Assembly (NCBI GenBank): GCA_949743265.1 | Contig: CATJSX010000109.1 | Span: 1-50,480, forward strand | Length of the DNA stretch: 50,480 nucleotides | Origin: an uncultured Peptococcaceae bacterium | Lineage (GTDB): Bacteria; Bacillota; Peptococcia; Peptococcales; Peptococcaceae | Direction of reading: 5' to 3' | Part shown: positions 36,539-44,785 of the stretch, in pieces | Layout: the number at the start of each line of letters is the position of its first letter | Position numbering within the stretch: position 1 is the stretch's first letter | The notes under the pieces: model-generated | Told to the model about the DNA's origin: nothing | The model's database searches: none | Seen by the model: only the letters and a program-made list of their open reading frames with translations | Position numbers and translations under genes: made by a program

Positions 36539-37803
36539 AACTAACAGGCGATATTGACACTCTTTTGACTGAAGATGTTCTGGAACGTTATCAAGAGCGG
36601 ATTGAATTGATTCACCATAAACTGCACCAAAAAAAGGAGCCTTTTACCGGATGGGTAGACTATCCTGCCAATATTTCACCGTCGTTAGTGGAAGATATTC
36701 TATCTTGTGCTGCTAAAATTTCTCAGCAATGTACGGCATTGGTTGTTATTGGCATTGGCGGATCCTATTTGGGCGCCAAAGCCTGCATAGAGTTGCTGCA
36801 ATCGCCTTTTTATAATGAACGATATGCTCATTTGCAGCATACGCCGAAAATTTATTTTGCTGGCCATCATTTGAGCAGCATTTATTATCGCGAATTGTTC
36901 AAACTTCTACAGGAGGAAGAAGTGGCGGTCTGCGTTATTTCTAAGTCAGGTACGACATTGGAACCGGCGGTTGTTTTTGCGTTGTTCAAAGAATTTTTGC
37001 AGCAAAAATATGGCAATCGTGCTAAAGAGCATATTTATGCTATTACTGACCGCAGCAAAGGGGCGCTTCGTCAAGAAGCAGACGAACAAGGTTATACGAC
37101 CTTTGTGGTTCCTGATGATATTGGCGGACGGTATTCGGTTTTGACGCCGGTGGGTTTACTGCCTATTGCTTGTGCTGGTATTGATATCAAAGCTATTTTG
37201 GCTGGCGCTCAAAAAGCCTATCAGGAAATGCAGTGTCTTGATTTGCGGCTGAATGAATGTTATCGTTACAGTTTAGCGCGTCATTTATTAGGCAAAAAAG
37301 GCAAGACTATTGAAATTTTTGAAGTTTACGAAGGGAAATTGCGCTATTTTACCGAATGGCTGAAACAATTATTTGGCGAAAGTGGCTGCAAAGACGGGTG
37401 TGGAATTTTTCCGGCGTCGCTGCAAATGTCCACGGATTTACATTCGATGGGACAATTTTTGCAGGAAGGACGACAGGATTTTTTTGAAACGGTTATTACT
37501 GTTCAGCAGTTGGCAGAAGATATGATGTTAATTCCTTCGCCGTTAACGGGACAGGTCAATACCATGCATCAGCTAAACGAAGTGATTCAGCAGAGCGTTA
37601 GAAAAGCTCACGCTCCTAATGGTACTGTTAATTTAACGATTGCTGTAGAGAACATTTCGCCTGAGACTTTCGGTGAGATGGTTTACTTTTTTGAGAAAGC
37701 CTGCGCTGTTAGCTGTTATTTGGACGGTGTAAATCCTTTTGATCAGCCCGGCGTTGAAGATTATAAACGCAATATCAAAGCATTGGTTAAAGAAGCGAAA
37801 TAA
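36535..37803 (+). CDS. pgi: Glucose-6-phosphate isomerase
   Basis: Interconverts glucose 6-phosphate and fructose 6-phosphate. The 422-residue protein is the short bacterial type: VVIGIGGSYLGAKA, VISKSGTTLEPA (sugar-phosphate binding), GGRYSVLTPVGLLP (the first family signature) and a C-terminal GVNPFDQPGVEDYKRN with the catalytic lysine region. It is translation-coupled to the mutase; together they link fructose 6-phosphate with glucose 1-phosphate. Confidence 0.95.
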   Translation: MKLTGDIDTLLTEDVLERYQERIELIHHKLHQKKEPFTGWVDYPANISPSLVEDILSCAAKISQQCTALVVIGIGGSYLGAKACIELLQSPFYNERYAHLQHTPKIYFAGHHLSSIYYRELFKLLQEEEVAVCVISKSGTTLEPAVVFALFKEFLQQKYGNRAKEHIYAITDRSKGALRQEADEQGYTTFVVPDDIGGRYSVLTPVGLLPIACAGIDIKAILAGAQKAYQEMQCLDLRLNECYRYSLARHLLGKKGKTIEIFEVYEGKLRYFTEWLKQLFGESGCKDGCGIFPASLQMSTDLHSMGQFLQEGRQDFFETVITVQQLAEDMMLIPSPLTGQVNTMHQLNEVIQQSVRKAHAPNGTVNLTIAVENISPETFGEMVYFFEKACAVSCYLDGVNPFDQPGVEDYKRNIKALVKEAK

Positions 37804-37973
37804 AAACGTCTAAGAATTATTTAAAAGTGAAGATATGAAGAAAAAAGAAACGTAACCAATGCTTGATAAAAAGCGAGCGATGTTTTTCTGGAGCTACTTG
37901 TAAGTAGAAGTGCGCTTGATTTGACTTGTTCGAGGGGTTGAAAAGTAACTTTTATTAAATAAATAGCTTAAAG

Positions 37974-38019
37974 AATTCCTGTCAAAATTAGCCTGCGCTG
38001 TTTTGACAGGAATTTTTGA
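37974..38019 (+). terminator. Terminator of pgm-pgi
   Basis: AATTCCTGTCAAAA (37974-37987) pairs with TTTTGACAGGAATT (38001-38014), 14 bp, then TTTGATT. It lies 170 bases after the pgi stop, leaving a long 3' region. Confidence 0.85.
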
Positions 38020-38059
38020 TTGAAAAGCTTTTTTAGCATCAGCAGAACTTTCTAAGACG

Positions 38060-38088
38060 TTGACAGATAAAATTAAAGCAGGTATGAT
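38060..38088 (+). promoter_or_regulatory. Promoter of the GLUG/SLH-like protein gene
   Basis: TTGACA (38060-38065), 17-base spacer, TATGAT (38083-38088). Confidence 0.82.
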
Positions 38089-38149
38089 ATAACTAGATAA
38101 TGATATAAATCATACGGTTATTCGATTGACAAAAAAGAGGGGGCTGCTG

Positions 38150-40387
38150 ATGAAAAAGAAAATACTGGGGGTTTTGTTGATAATGGCGCTTACTGTGCCT
38201 CACATATCTTGGGCAACAGCGAACGGAGAGAAGTGTACAATTGACGGCTGCGAGCGTGAAGTTATTCTGATTGAAAATGAGCAGGATTTGCGGAGTATGG
38301 AAGAAAACGGCTGTTATCGGCTGGCGGATGATTTGGCGCTTGATGATGTATGGAATCAGAAAAAATTTTTTAACGGTCATTTTGATGGCGGCGGTCATAA
38401 AATTGAAGGGTTAATACTGCAGGCGTCAAAAGGTGCTTTGGGATTTTGGACACAGCTGCATGAAAAGGCAGTTGTTAAGGAGCTCATTTTTGTTCAACCT
38501 GTTTTTGCGGCTAATTATTTACGTATTGAAAATAGTCCTATTGGTTTTATTGCTGGGACTAATTCGGGACAGATTGAAAATTGTGTCGTTATTGACGGAG
38601 AAGCAGTTGCTCCTGAAAAGACGGCTTCCTATCCTATTGGAGGATTGGTTGGAAGACTTTCAACTAATGGACTATTGCAAAATTGTGTTTTTACAGGCAC
38701 GCTGGGGCATCCTAATGGGCTTTCAATTGGCGGTATTGCGGCAACAGCACAGGCAGGGAGTCAAATTATTCATAATCTTGCTGATGTTTCTTTTGAAAAT
38801 ACCCATACAGGAATTAAATATGGCGCTATTTTAAGTGGGGGAAGTGTTCAGCCGCAGGATTGCTATGCGACAGAACGGTTTGTTGCTGATAAGGCAGTCG
38901 GTTTATTGACTGCGGAGAACGAAACAGAAATTTTAGCGTCTTTTAATGAAAATTTTGGAAGAATTTGGTATCTTGCCAATGGGCAACTAGCCCTAGCGGA
39001 ACATGACAAGTTAAATTTGACTCATGCTGTTATAGCAATTGATGATGAATCTCAAGAAATTTCTTTCACAACAGATAAAATTGCTAATTTAGCTCAAATA
39101 ACAACCGGAACGGAACTTTACATTAACGCTGAAGTTGAAACGCCGGTCAAAATTAACGCGTGGTATGATGATGAAACGATTGCTTTGCCCAAATCTTTTG
39201 TCATTACTACGGCAGGCGATCATCAAATTAAATTGCTCACATCGTTAAATGGCGTTGACCAAACTTATTTGATTAACTTTACGGCTATTTCGCCTCCACC
39301 GCTAGTAAATCCGGAGCCGCCTATCAGCGAGCCGGAAGTAAAACCGCCCTTTGAAGAAGAACCGGATCAACCTATTATAGATAAACCTGACGTCGAGTCT
39401 GAACCAGATTTGCCCGTGGATAAACCAGAGGTGAAGCCGGACGAGCCGAATGTCGAACCTGAACCGAAACCGGAGGAGCCGATTATTAAGCCAGATCCGC
39501 CTAATGTGAAACCAGAGCCGTTGCCACCAGCGATAAAAGAGGAAACAGATGCTGCTGGCAACGACGAAGAAAGTTCTGCATTGGAGGTTAGTCATCAGGA
39601 TAGTATTGAAAATAGCGAAACAGCTTTTGTTTTGATTGATCAACTGGAGCAACGTTATCTGAGTTTTACTGGAGAATTTAAAATTTATACGAAGTTTGAT
39701 GAAACTTTTTTATCTTGGCTGATGGAACAAAAAGCTGCAGAAATTGTTGTGCAGTCGTTAACGCCCCAGCGGTATCAAATTTCCTGTTTACCTTTGAGCG
39801 AGCAATGGGAGCGACCGTTATATTTATTGGTGCCTGTTTCTGAAGGCAATTGGCGAGCAATTGATAAAAATGGTGCGGTTTTACCGTCTAAAAAGGTTGT
39901 TTTAGCAAGTGATAATTATTTGGCGGTTACTTGTTTGGGGGGAACTATCGTAACAATTTTGCCGCAAAATGAAGTAACTTATGGCGAATCACACTGGGCG
40001 GAAAACGTTATCAATGAGGCATTGACTTTAGGGTTGATTGATCAGGCGGTTGTGCCTGATATGCCGCTTTCTGCGCAAGAATTTAATCGTTTGTTTCATT
40101 TATCAGGCGTTACGTTAGCTGCTTTGCCGACGCGGTTGGATGGTATGAAGGCTTTGCGGCAAATAAGCCAGCAATTTTCGCTGCCAGATAAACAGAATAT
40201 CAATGATTTGCAGCAGTTTGACGATTATGCAGGGCTTAGCGAAGCAGATTATCAAAGTGTCCTTTATTGTGTAGCGAATGGTTTGATTGTTGGCGATGAA
40301 CGGAAATTGCGCTGTGAAGCGCCATTGACGCAGGCAGAAGGTGTAGCTATGCTATTACGTTTTTATCATGCGGCCAATTTGCTTTAG
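38150..40387 (+). CDS. Secreted GLUG-repeat protein with Pro/Glu-rich linker and SLH-like C-terminus
   Basis: Large exported protein of 745 residues. A signal peptide (1-23) is followed by a beta-helical region (about 40-265) with GLUG-like repeats (GFIAGTNSGQIENCVV, GGLVGRLSTNGLLQNCVF), an Ig-like segment (about 285-380), a linker of some 85 residues rich in Pro, Glu, Lys and Asp (about 385-470), a domain of unknown type (about 500-620) and degenerate SLH-like repeats (SHWAENVINEALTLGLI near 630; VLYCVANGLIVGD near 710). SLH repeats bind cell-wall polymer, and in Negativicutes tie peptidoglycan to the outer membrane. The ATG at 38150 has AGAGGGGG upstream. The role is unknown. Confidence 0.8.
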   Translation: MKKKILGVLLIMALTVPHISWATANGEKCTIDGCEREVILIENEQDLRSMEENGCYRLADDLALDDVWNQKKFFNGHFDGGGHKIEGLILQASKGALGFWTQLHEKAVVKELIFVQPVFAANYLRIENSPIGFIAGTNSGQIENCVVIDGEAVAPEKTASYPIGGLVGRLSTNGLLQNCVFTGTLGHPNGLSIGGIAATAQAGSQIIHNLADVSFENTHTGIKYGAILSGGSVQPQDCYATERFVADKAVGLLTAENETEILASFNENFGRIWYLANGQLALAEHDKLNLTHAVIAIDDESQEISFTTDKIANLAQITTGTELYINAEVETPVKINAWYDDETIALPKSFVITTAGDHQIKLLTSLNGVDQTYLINFTAISPPPLVNPEPPISEPEVKPPFEEEPDQPIIDKPDVESEPDLPVDKPEVKPDEPNVEPEPKPEEPIIKPDPPNVKPEPLPPAIKEETDAAGNDEESSALEVSHQDSIENSETAFVLIDQLEQRYLSFTGEFKIYTKFDETFLSWLMEQKAAEIVVQSLTPQRYQISCLPLSEQWERPLYLLVPVSEGNWRAIDKNGAVLPSKKVVLASDNYLAVTCLGGTIVTILPQNEVTYGESHWAENVINEALTLGLIDQAVVPDMPLSAQEFNRLFHLSGVTLAALPTRLDGMKALRQISQQFSLPDKQNINDLQQFDDYAGLSEADYQSVLYCVANGLIVGDERKLRCEAPLTQAEGVAMLLRFYHAANLL

Positions 40388-41118
40388 AAACGATTGATAT
40401 ACCAGCTGATGAGCGTATCTCCCCACAGGGCAGCGATAAAAATACCAATACTCAAATAAGGAATGAAGGCGATTTCTTTTTGCCGCGTTTTATGGCGCAA
40501 GAGTCCTATGACGTTAATAAAGGAAGCGCAGCAACAGCCAAGAAAGAACGCTAAAATATTAGCGGGCAGTCCTAAAATTAGACCGCTGATCATCATTAAA
40601 AGCGCGTCGCCACTGCCTAAGCCGCCAAAATAGACTAATAACCAGAGCGGCAGAGCGCTTAAGAATCCTAGAAAAGCATTGCAAAAAGTTTGCTTGCCGC
40701 TAAAAAACCATATAACGCTTATAAGTGCCAGCATGAGCAAAAAATAATCTGATACTAGTAGCGTTTTGGCGTCAATAACGCTGATAATAAATAAGATAAA
40801 CGCCATTAGACAAAGCATAAAAGTTTTCAAAGACAAGCCGAAACGGGCATAGCACAAACAGAATAGTATACCGCAAAGCAGTTCGCTAAAAGGATAAGAG
40901 AAAGGAATTTGAGCATGACAATAACGGCAGCGACCTTTCAGACAGAGCCAACTAAGCACGGGAATCAGATCATAAAACGGTAATTGTTTTCGGCAAGAGA
41001 AACAATGAGAGCGACCGCTAAGGCGTTCTCCTGCAAGGGTTCGCTCAATAACGACGTAGGCAAAACTGCCTAAAATAGCACCATAAAGAAAAAAATAAGC
41101 ATAATAAATCGCGTCCAT
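40384..41118 (-). CDS. Prepilin peptidase (type IV leader peptidase, family A24)
   Basis: Membrane aspartic protease that cleaves and usually N-methylates type IV pilins and pseudopilins. The 244-residue protein has the N-terminal cytosolic loop with zinc cysteine pairs (CFSC...CRYC), then six to seven helices with the catalytic aspartates in SVIDAKTLLVSD and in GLGSGD (the GxGD motif). The ATG at 41118 is chosen; a GTG two codons earlier is possible. Its stop overlaps the stop of the convergent surface-protein gene, and it is divergent from a pseudopilin gene that is a likely substrate. Confidence 0.92.
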   Translation of the reverse strand: MDAIYYAYFFLYGAILGSFAYVVIERTLAGERLSGRSHCFSCRKQLPFYDLIPVLSWLCLKGRCRYCHAQIPFSYPFSELLCGILFCLCYARFGLSLKTFMLCLMAFILFIISVIDAKTLLVSDYFLLMLALISVIWFFSGKQTFCNAFLGFLSALPLWLLVYFGGLGSGDALLMMISGLILGLPANILAFFLGCCCASFINVIGLLRHKTRQKEIAFIPYLSIGIFIAALWGDTLISWYINRF

Positions 41119-41205
41119 AATCACTCGCTCATTTATAAAGATTTATCAGATATTATGACGAAAAAACAACATCTTGTCAACGGAAAAAGAAAGGGGGAGG
41201 ATCTC

Positions 41206-41622
41206 TTGCCTAAATTATTGAAACGCAGAGGATTTACCCTAGTGGAGTTGATCGTTGTATTAGCTATTTTGGGTATTATCGCCGCTTTGGTTGTCCCTTC
41301 TGTTACCGGCTATATCAGAACGGCACAAGAAAAAACACATCAGGCTAATGCACAGATGTTTTATACGGCGGCTCAATTATATTTGACTGAGCAGGAAGTA
41401 AACAGCGCTCAAAGCAATAATGAAGCGTTAAGTAAAGCATTAAATGAAGGTGCTTTAATTAGTGAAGGATATATTACGGATAAGGAAATTGATGCTGACA
41501 TTTCCTTTGCGGTTGTTTCAACAGCGGGCAGGCGTTATGTGAATGTGACTTATACTGCCTATATTTCCGGCGAAGTCGTAGTTTATATCAATGGTCAGCG
41601 TCAAGAGGATAAACAGCCATAA
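41206..41622 (+). CDS. Type IV pilin-like / pseudopilin protein
   Basis: Prepilin-type protein of 138 residues. The leader KLLKRRG ends in glycine and is followed by FTLVELIVVLAILGIIAALVVPSV, shown in parts: cleavage after G, conserved Glu at +5 and a long hydrophobic helix. The remainder is short and GspG/ComGC-like, with an alpha-helix and small beta region. The TTG at 41206 is preferred to an ATG at 41155, because GGGGGAGG sits seven bases before the TTG and gives a normal nine-residue leader. No assembly ATPase or platform gene is nearby. Confidence 0.85.
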   Translation: MPKLLKRRGFTLVELIVVLAILGIIAALVVPSVTGYIRTAQEKTHQANAQMFYTAAQLYLTEQEVNSAQSNNEALSKALNEGALISEGYITDKEIDADISFAVVSTAGRRYVNVTYTAYISGEVVVYINGQRQEDKQP

Positions 41623-41665
41623 AAAACAGCGATTTGAGAAAAATTTTCTCAAATCGCTGTTTTTT
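41621..41665. terminator. Bidirectional terminator after the pseudopilin gene
   Basis: Arms of 22 bases, AAAAAACAGCGATTTGAG-AAAA (41621-41642) and TTTTCTCAAATC-GCTGTTTTTT (41644-41665), are perfect complements around one base. It overlaps the pseudopilin stop codon and also faces the RelE-like gene. Confidence 0.92.
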
Positions 41666-41682
41666 ATGGCAAATAGTAAGAG

Positions 41683-42048
41683 CTATTGCGCATTGACGCC
41701 TGCTTGTTTCGCTAAAAGTTTTAAGAACTGTTCTTTAACGATTGTATTAGTGATAAAAAAGATGCGAATTTCATTGTCGTGTTGAATATAAGCGACTCGG
41801 CAGCTGGTATTGGAATCTAAAGAAATTTTGTATTCATAGATAGTTTGGTTTAAATAGTGATAATGACCGCAAGTTTTGATTTTGTAAGGACGTTCTTTTA
41901 TCAGCTGCGGCAATTCTTCTATGAGCGAATGGCGAATAAGCGCTTCAAAGCGTTTATTCGCACGAAAAAATTTACGCAAGGCAGTATTTTCTTCAATAAT
42001 AATGTTGATAAGAATCACCTCGTTGATTGTTTCTAAAAAAGTAATCAC
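41683..42048 (-). CDS. Small protein resembling RelE/ParE-type toxins
   Basis: Protein of up to 121 residues with no confident family match. The C-terminal part (YEYKISLD...CRVAYIQHDNEIRIFFI....KEQFLKLL in outline) has the strand pattern of the RelE/ParE fold, where a basic and aromatic sheet follows an N-terminal helix pair (ALRKFFRANKRFEALIRHSLIEEL region). The GTG start shares one base with the rlmH stop (TAGTG) and has no Shine-Dalgarno site, so translation would depend on rlmH. A start 30 bases further in is also possible. No antitoxin gene is adjacent. The fold assignment is by eye. Confidence 0.5.
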   Translation of the reverse strand: MITFLETINEVILINIIIEENTALRKFFRANKRFEALIRHSLIEELPQLIKERPYKIKTCGHYHYLNQTIYEYKISLDSNTSCRVAYIQHDNEIRIFFITNTIVKEQFLKLLAKQAGVNAQ

Positions 42049-42527
42049 TATTTGTGATAGCTGTGATGATTGATAATGCGATAGCTGCGGTAAATTTGTT
42101 CGGTTAGGATTAAACGCATTAGTTGATGAGGAAAAGTCATTTTAGAAAAACTCAACAGTAAATCTGCTCGTTGGGTAATGGATTCATCAAGACCGAAGGA
42201 ACCGCCGATGACGAAAGTCAGGTGACTTTTGCCGTTTAATGCTAACTGAGCTAAGTGGTCAGCCAGCTGTTCCGAAGAAAATGTTTTGCCTTCGATGGCT
42301 AATGCAATGAGATAGGTATCTTTTTTTAGCTGCTTGGCAATACGTTCGCCTTCTTTGGCTTTGATTAAACGGATTTCTGAAGGGTTATCGTTGGCGGGCT
42401 CTTTTTCATCGTTGACTTCGGTAATTGTTAAGTGTGTATAAGATTTTAAGCGTTTCAGATAGTCGTTGACGCCGTCTTTAAGGTAATTTTCTTTCAATTT
42501 GCCAACGGCAATAATCTGGATCTGCAT
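42048..42527 (-). CDS. rlmH: 23S rRNA (pseudouridine1915-N3)-methyltransferase
   Basis: SPOUT methyltransferase that methylates pseudouridine 1915 in helix 69 of the large ribosomal subunit. The 159-residue length is exact for the family. It has the opening IQIIAVGKLKENYLKDG, EGERIAKQL, LAIEGKTFSSEQLA, FVIGGSFGLDE (SAM-binding knot) and MTFPHQLMRLILTEQIYR. AAAAGGAGC is the ribosome site. A small RelE-like gene overlaps its stop codon. Confidence 0.97.
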   Translation of the reverse strand: MQIQIIAVGKLKENYLKDGVNDYLKRLKSYTHLTITEVNDEKEPANDNPSEIRLIKAKEGERIAKQLKKDTYLIALAIEGKTFSSEQLADHLAQLALNGKSHLTFVIGGSFGLDESITQRADLLLSFSKMTFPHQLMRLILTEQIYRSYRIINHHSYHK

Positions 42528-42567
42528 AGAAAAGCTCCTTTTGTCCGTGATTTTATTGATAAATATT

Positions 42568-42590
42568 TTATCACAAGGCTCCTGTGATAA
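42568..42590. promoter_or_regulatory. Inverted repeat upstream of rlmH
   Basis: TTATCACA (42568-42575) and TGTGATAA (42583-42590), 8-base arms, 41 bases upstream of rlmH and next to a minus-strand TAAAAT. Resembles a CRP/FNR-type dyad (TGTGA-N-TCACA); no regulator is in the window. Confidence 0.35.
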
Positions 42591-42608
42591 GAAACATTAA
42601 AATAAAAT

Positions 42609-42635
42609 TTACCAGCAAAGATTTTTTGCTGGTAA
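42609..42635. terminator. Hairpin between rlmH and the second stalk-protein gene
   Basis: TTACCAGCAAA (42609-42619) pairs with TTTGCTGGTAA (42625-42635), 11 bp, loop of five. On the minus strand it is followed by AAATTTTATTTT, so it could stop transcription entering rlmH from upstream; alternatively it is an operator for the plus-strand gene. Confidence 0.45.
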
Positions 42636-42702
42636 TTATAATCTGTAACAGTTATACTAAAAACAGTTCAAGATTTTTTGTATTTTACGAAGGAGGATTA
42701 AC

Positions 42703-43689
42703 ATGAAAAAATATCATATGGTCATTATGATTTGTTTTGTGTTATTATTTGGGCGCTCCCACTTACTTTATGCGGAGGAAGACGTTGATTCTTTTCAGTA
42801 TATAGATACGGTCGTCATTAGTCAGCAGGTTTTGACGCCAGAGGTGCGACCAATTTGGCTAAATGGAGAAATTTTTGTGCCGCTTCGCTGGAGTTTTAAA
42901 CAAATGGGGGCTGAGGAAATTGTTTGGACGCCGTTGGATTCAGCAGAAGCAGCAGGTTTGATTACTTGTCGCATTGCAGATTACTTTCAACTATTGCAGT
43001 ATGATTCTTTGCTGCAAGGACTGGCTATTGAAGAGAAAGATTTACAGTCGTCTCTGCCGCCACAGTTGCATCGCATTGCCATGGCTAATACGCCGTTAGT
43101 TTATTGGGAAAGAGAACCGCTTCAGAATAGACCGCTTATTTTAGATATAGGTGATGAGCAGCTGGAAATCTATGATTATTTACTGATCAATAATCAGTAT
43201 TATTTGAGTGTTGGATGGTTGAATACGCTTTTTGGTGCAAAAATTGATATTGATGAGGAGAAACTTTCTATTGAGCCGTTAAAGCGCAATGATTTGACAA
43301 AGCAGTTAAATGATTTTAGCAGACAATTAGTTTGCGGCGAAAGCGATGAAGCGATTGCTTTGTGGATTCGGGCTTGTGAAAGACAAAGCGGTGCTTTGCA
43401 GTATGAGTTGTTGTCTGACGCCTTAAAAAAAGAAAGTTATCAAATGGCGCTTAATTTAGGAACATGGCAATTGAGCAACGCTAAAACCTTATCCGATGGT
43501 CAAATTATCGAAAAAAGCAGTGACGGTAAACAGCGCTACCTTTATAAACTTACTTTTTGTGAGATGATTATTGATCAGCCTAATAAAATATTGCATCAAC
43601 AAATTGTAGTTGAAAAAATTGAATCTTCATGGCAAATCACAGCTGTAAAAGGCGATACAGATGAGATTACATTATTACCGGCACGCTGA
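42703..43689 (+). CDS. Secreted stalk-domain protein 2
   Basis: Exported 328-residue protein of unknown role. The signal peptide spans residues 1-25 (ending LLYAEE). Residues 30-110 resemble the copper-amine-oxidase-type stalk repeat (VRPIWLNGEIFVPLRWSFKQMGAEEIVWTP in outline) and a weaker repeat follows near 145-195. The C-terminal part (200-328) may be an NTF2-like fold (helical part, then YLYKLTFCEM, QQIVVEKIESSWQITAV), judged by eye. AAGGAGGA is a strong ribosome site. Confidence 0.7.
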   Translation: MKKYHMVIMICFVLLFGRSHLLYAEEDVDSFQYIDTVVISQQVLTPEVRPIWLNGEIFVPLRWSFKQMGAEEIVWTPLDSAEAAGLITCRIADYFQLLQYDSLLQGLAIEEKDLQSSLPPQLHRIAMANTPLVYWEREPLQNRPLILDIGDEQLEIYDYLLINNQYYLSVGWLNTLFGAKIDIDEEKLSIEPLKRNDLTKQLNDFSRQLVCGESDEAIALWIRACERQSGALQYELLSDALKKESYQMALNLGTWQLSNAKTLSDGQIIEKSSDGKQRYLYKLTFCEMIIDQPNKILHQQIVVEKIESSWQITAVKGDTDEITLLPAR

Positions 43690-43745
43690 TATATTTGCTC
43701 AAGCAGATGTAATAAATTTTAGTAAAATAAAAAGTGGAGGCGGTT

Positions 43746-44630
43746 ATGCGCATAGAACAATTAAAGTATCTTATTGAAATTGATCGTTCTGGTTCAATCA
43801 ACGAGGCTGCCAAACGACTGCATATTTCGCATCAAGGGATTAGCATAGCGATTAAAGCATTAGAGGATGAATTAGGCGTTTTATTGGTTAAGAGAAGCTA
43901 TAAAGGAACGACTTTAACTGCAAAAGGAAAGTATGTGGTTAGAGCGGCTGTGGAGTTTTTTCAAAAAATAGAGAGGCTTAATAATTTTGATAAGCATAGT
44001 GAGCCGACGATGCGTGGCACATTATCCATTGTTAGTACGTATTTTGCAGCAGAGAGGTTTTTGCCGTCGATTATTATTGCTTATTATGACCGTTATCCAA
44101 AAATGAAAATCAATAATACATATAGGGTTCCCAAGGAGGTAATCTTGTCGTTTGCTGAAAGAAAATATGATTTAGCATTTCTCTCTATGCTATTACAAGA
44201 CACTAAAAGTTTATCAGACGCTATGGACTTGACTTTTGTGCCGTGTGCGGAGATCAAAACGTATATTGAGGTGAGCAACTTTTCAGTGCTTGCACAATAT
44301 CAATCAATCAGCATAAATGCTTTAAAAAATTATCAGCTGATTTATAATTGTTCCACTGAAACGGCAGATGCTCAGAAAAACAATTGGCCGTTTCGATATA
44401 TTCGTGGCAAATCAGTACGCTGTGAAGCGAGTCCGCGCATATATCGAGAATTGTTGCTCAATGATACTGGCGTAGGAATTAGTGGTAGCAGCAAAAATAT
44501 GCCGCTGAAGCGGCAGGACGAAGATATTGTAATGATTCCAGTACGAGATGCGCCAATGTATTATTTTGGTTATCTTTCTAGTTCGGAACCTTTTACAATA
44601 TCAGCGCAAAATTTTTTACAATTGTTATAG
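43746..44630 (+). CDS. LysR-family transcriptional regulator 2
   Basis: Regulator of 294 residues. The N-terminus MRIEQLKYLIEIDRSGSIN..AKRLHISHQGIS closely follows that of LysR 1, so the two are paralogues. The effector domain begins near residue 90. The ATG at 43746 follows GTGGAGG at good spacing; a GTG four codons earlier is part of that site and is rejected. It is tail-to-tail with DASS transporter 3, the same arrangement as LysR 1 with DASS 1. Confidence 0.92.
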   Translation: MRIEQLKYLIEIDRSGSINEAAKRLHISHQGISIAIKALEDELGVLLVKRSYKGTTLTAKGKYVVRAAVEFFQKIERLNNFDKHSEPTMRGTLSIVSTYFAAERFLPSIIIAYYDRYPKMKINNTYRVPKEVILSFAERKYDLAFLSMLLQDTKSLSDAMDLTFVPCAEIKTYIEVSNFSVLAQYQSISINALKNYQLIYNCSTETADAQKNNWPFRYIRGKSVRCEASPRIYRELLLNDTGVGISGSSKNMPLKRQDEDIVMIPVRDAPMYYFGYLSSSEPFTISAQNFLQLL

Positions 44631-44685
44631 AGCAGCTGTTGTAAATATGCAGATAAAGCAGATTTCGCGGCGAAAAATTAAAACT

Positions 44686-44726
44686 CCCGTCTCAGAAATA
44701 TGTCTCATTTTCGACGGGAATTTTTT
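44686..44726. terminator. Terminator between LysR 2 and DASS 3
   Basis: CCCGTC (44686-44691) pairs with GACGGG (44713-44718) and is followed by AATTTTTTATTTT. The loop is long (21 bases). Confidence 0.65.
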
Positions 44727-44785
44727 ATTTTAAGTTATTTATCATGTGTTTGGATAGCGTGACAAGAAATTTTGATGCTTTTAAA

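Larger units (their letters stand above)
37804..38149. other. Intergenic region between pgi and the surface protein
   Basis: Of its 346 bases, the first 170 hold no gene or clear signal apart from a tight dyad CTACTT-GT-AAGTAG at 37894-37907. The second half has the terminator at 37974-38019 and a promoter at 38060-38088. Confidence 0.5.

Noticed and set aside
38158-40387. Long alternative frames across the Pro/Glu-rich linker, including Ser/Gly-rich reading on the opposite strand
   Set aside because: They arise from the biased codons of the linker; the plus-strand frame has promoter, ribosome site and signal peptide.
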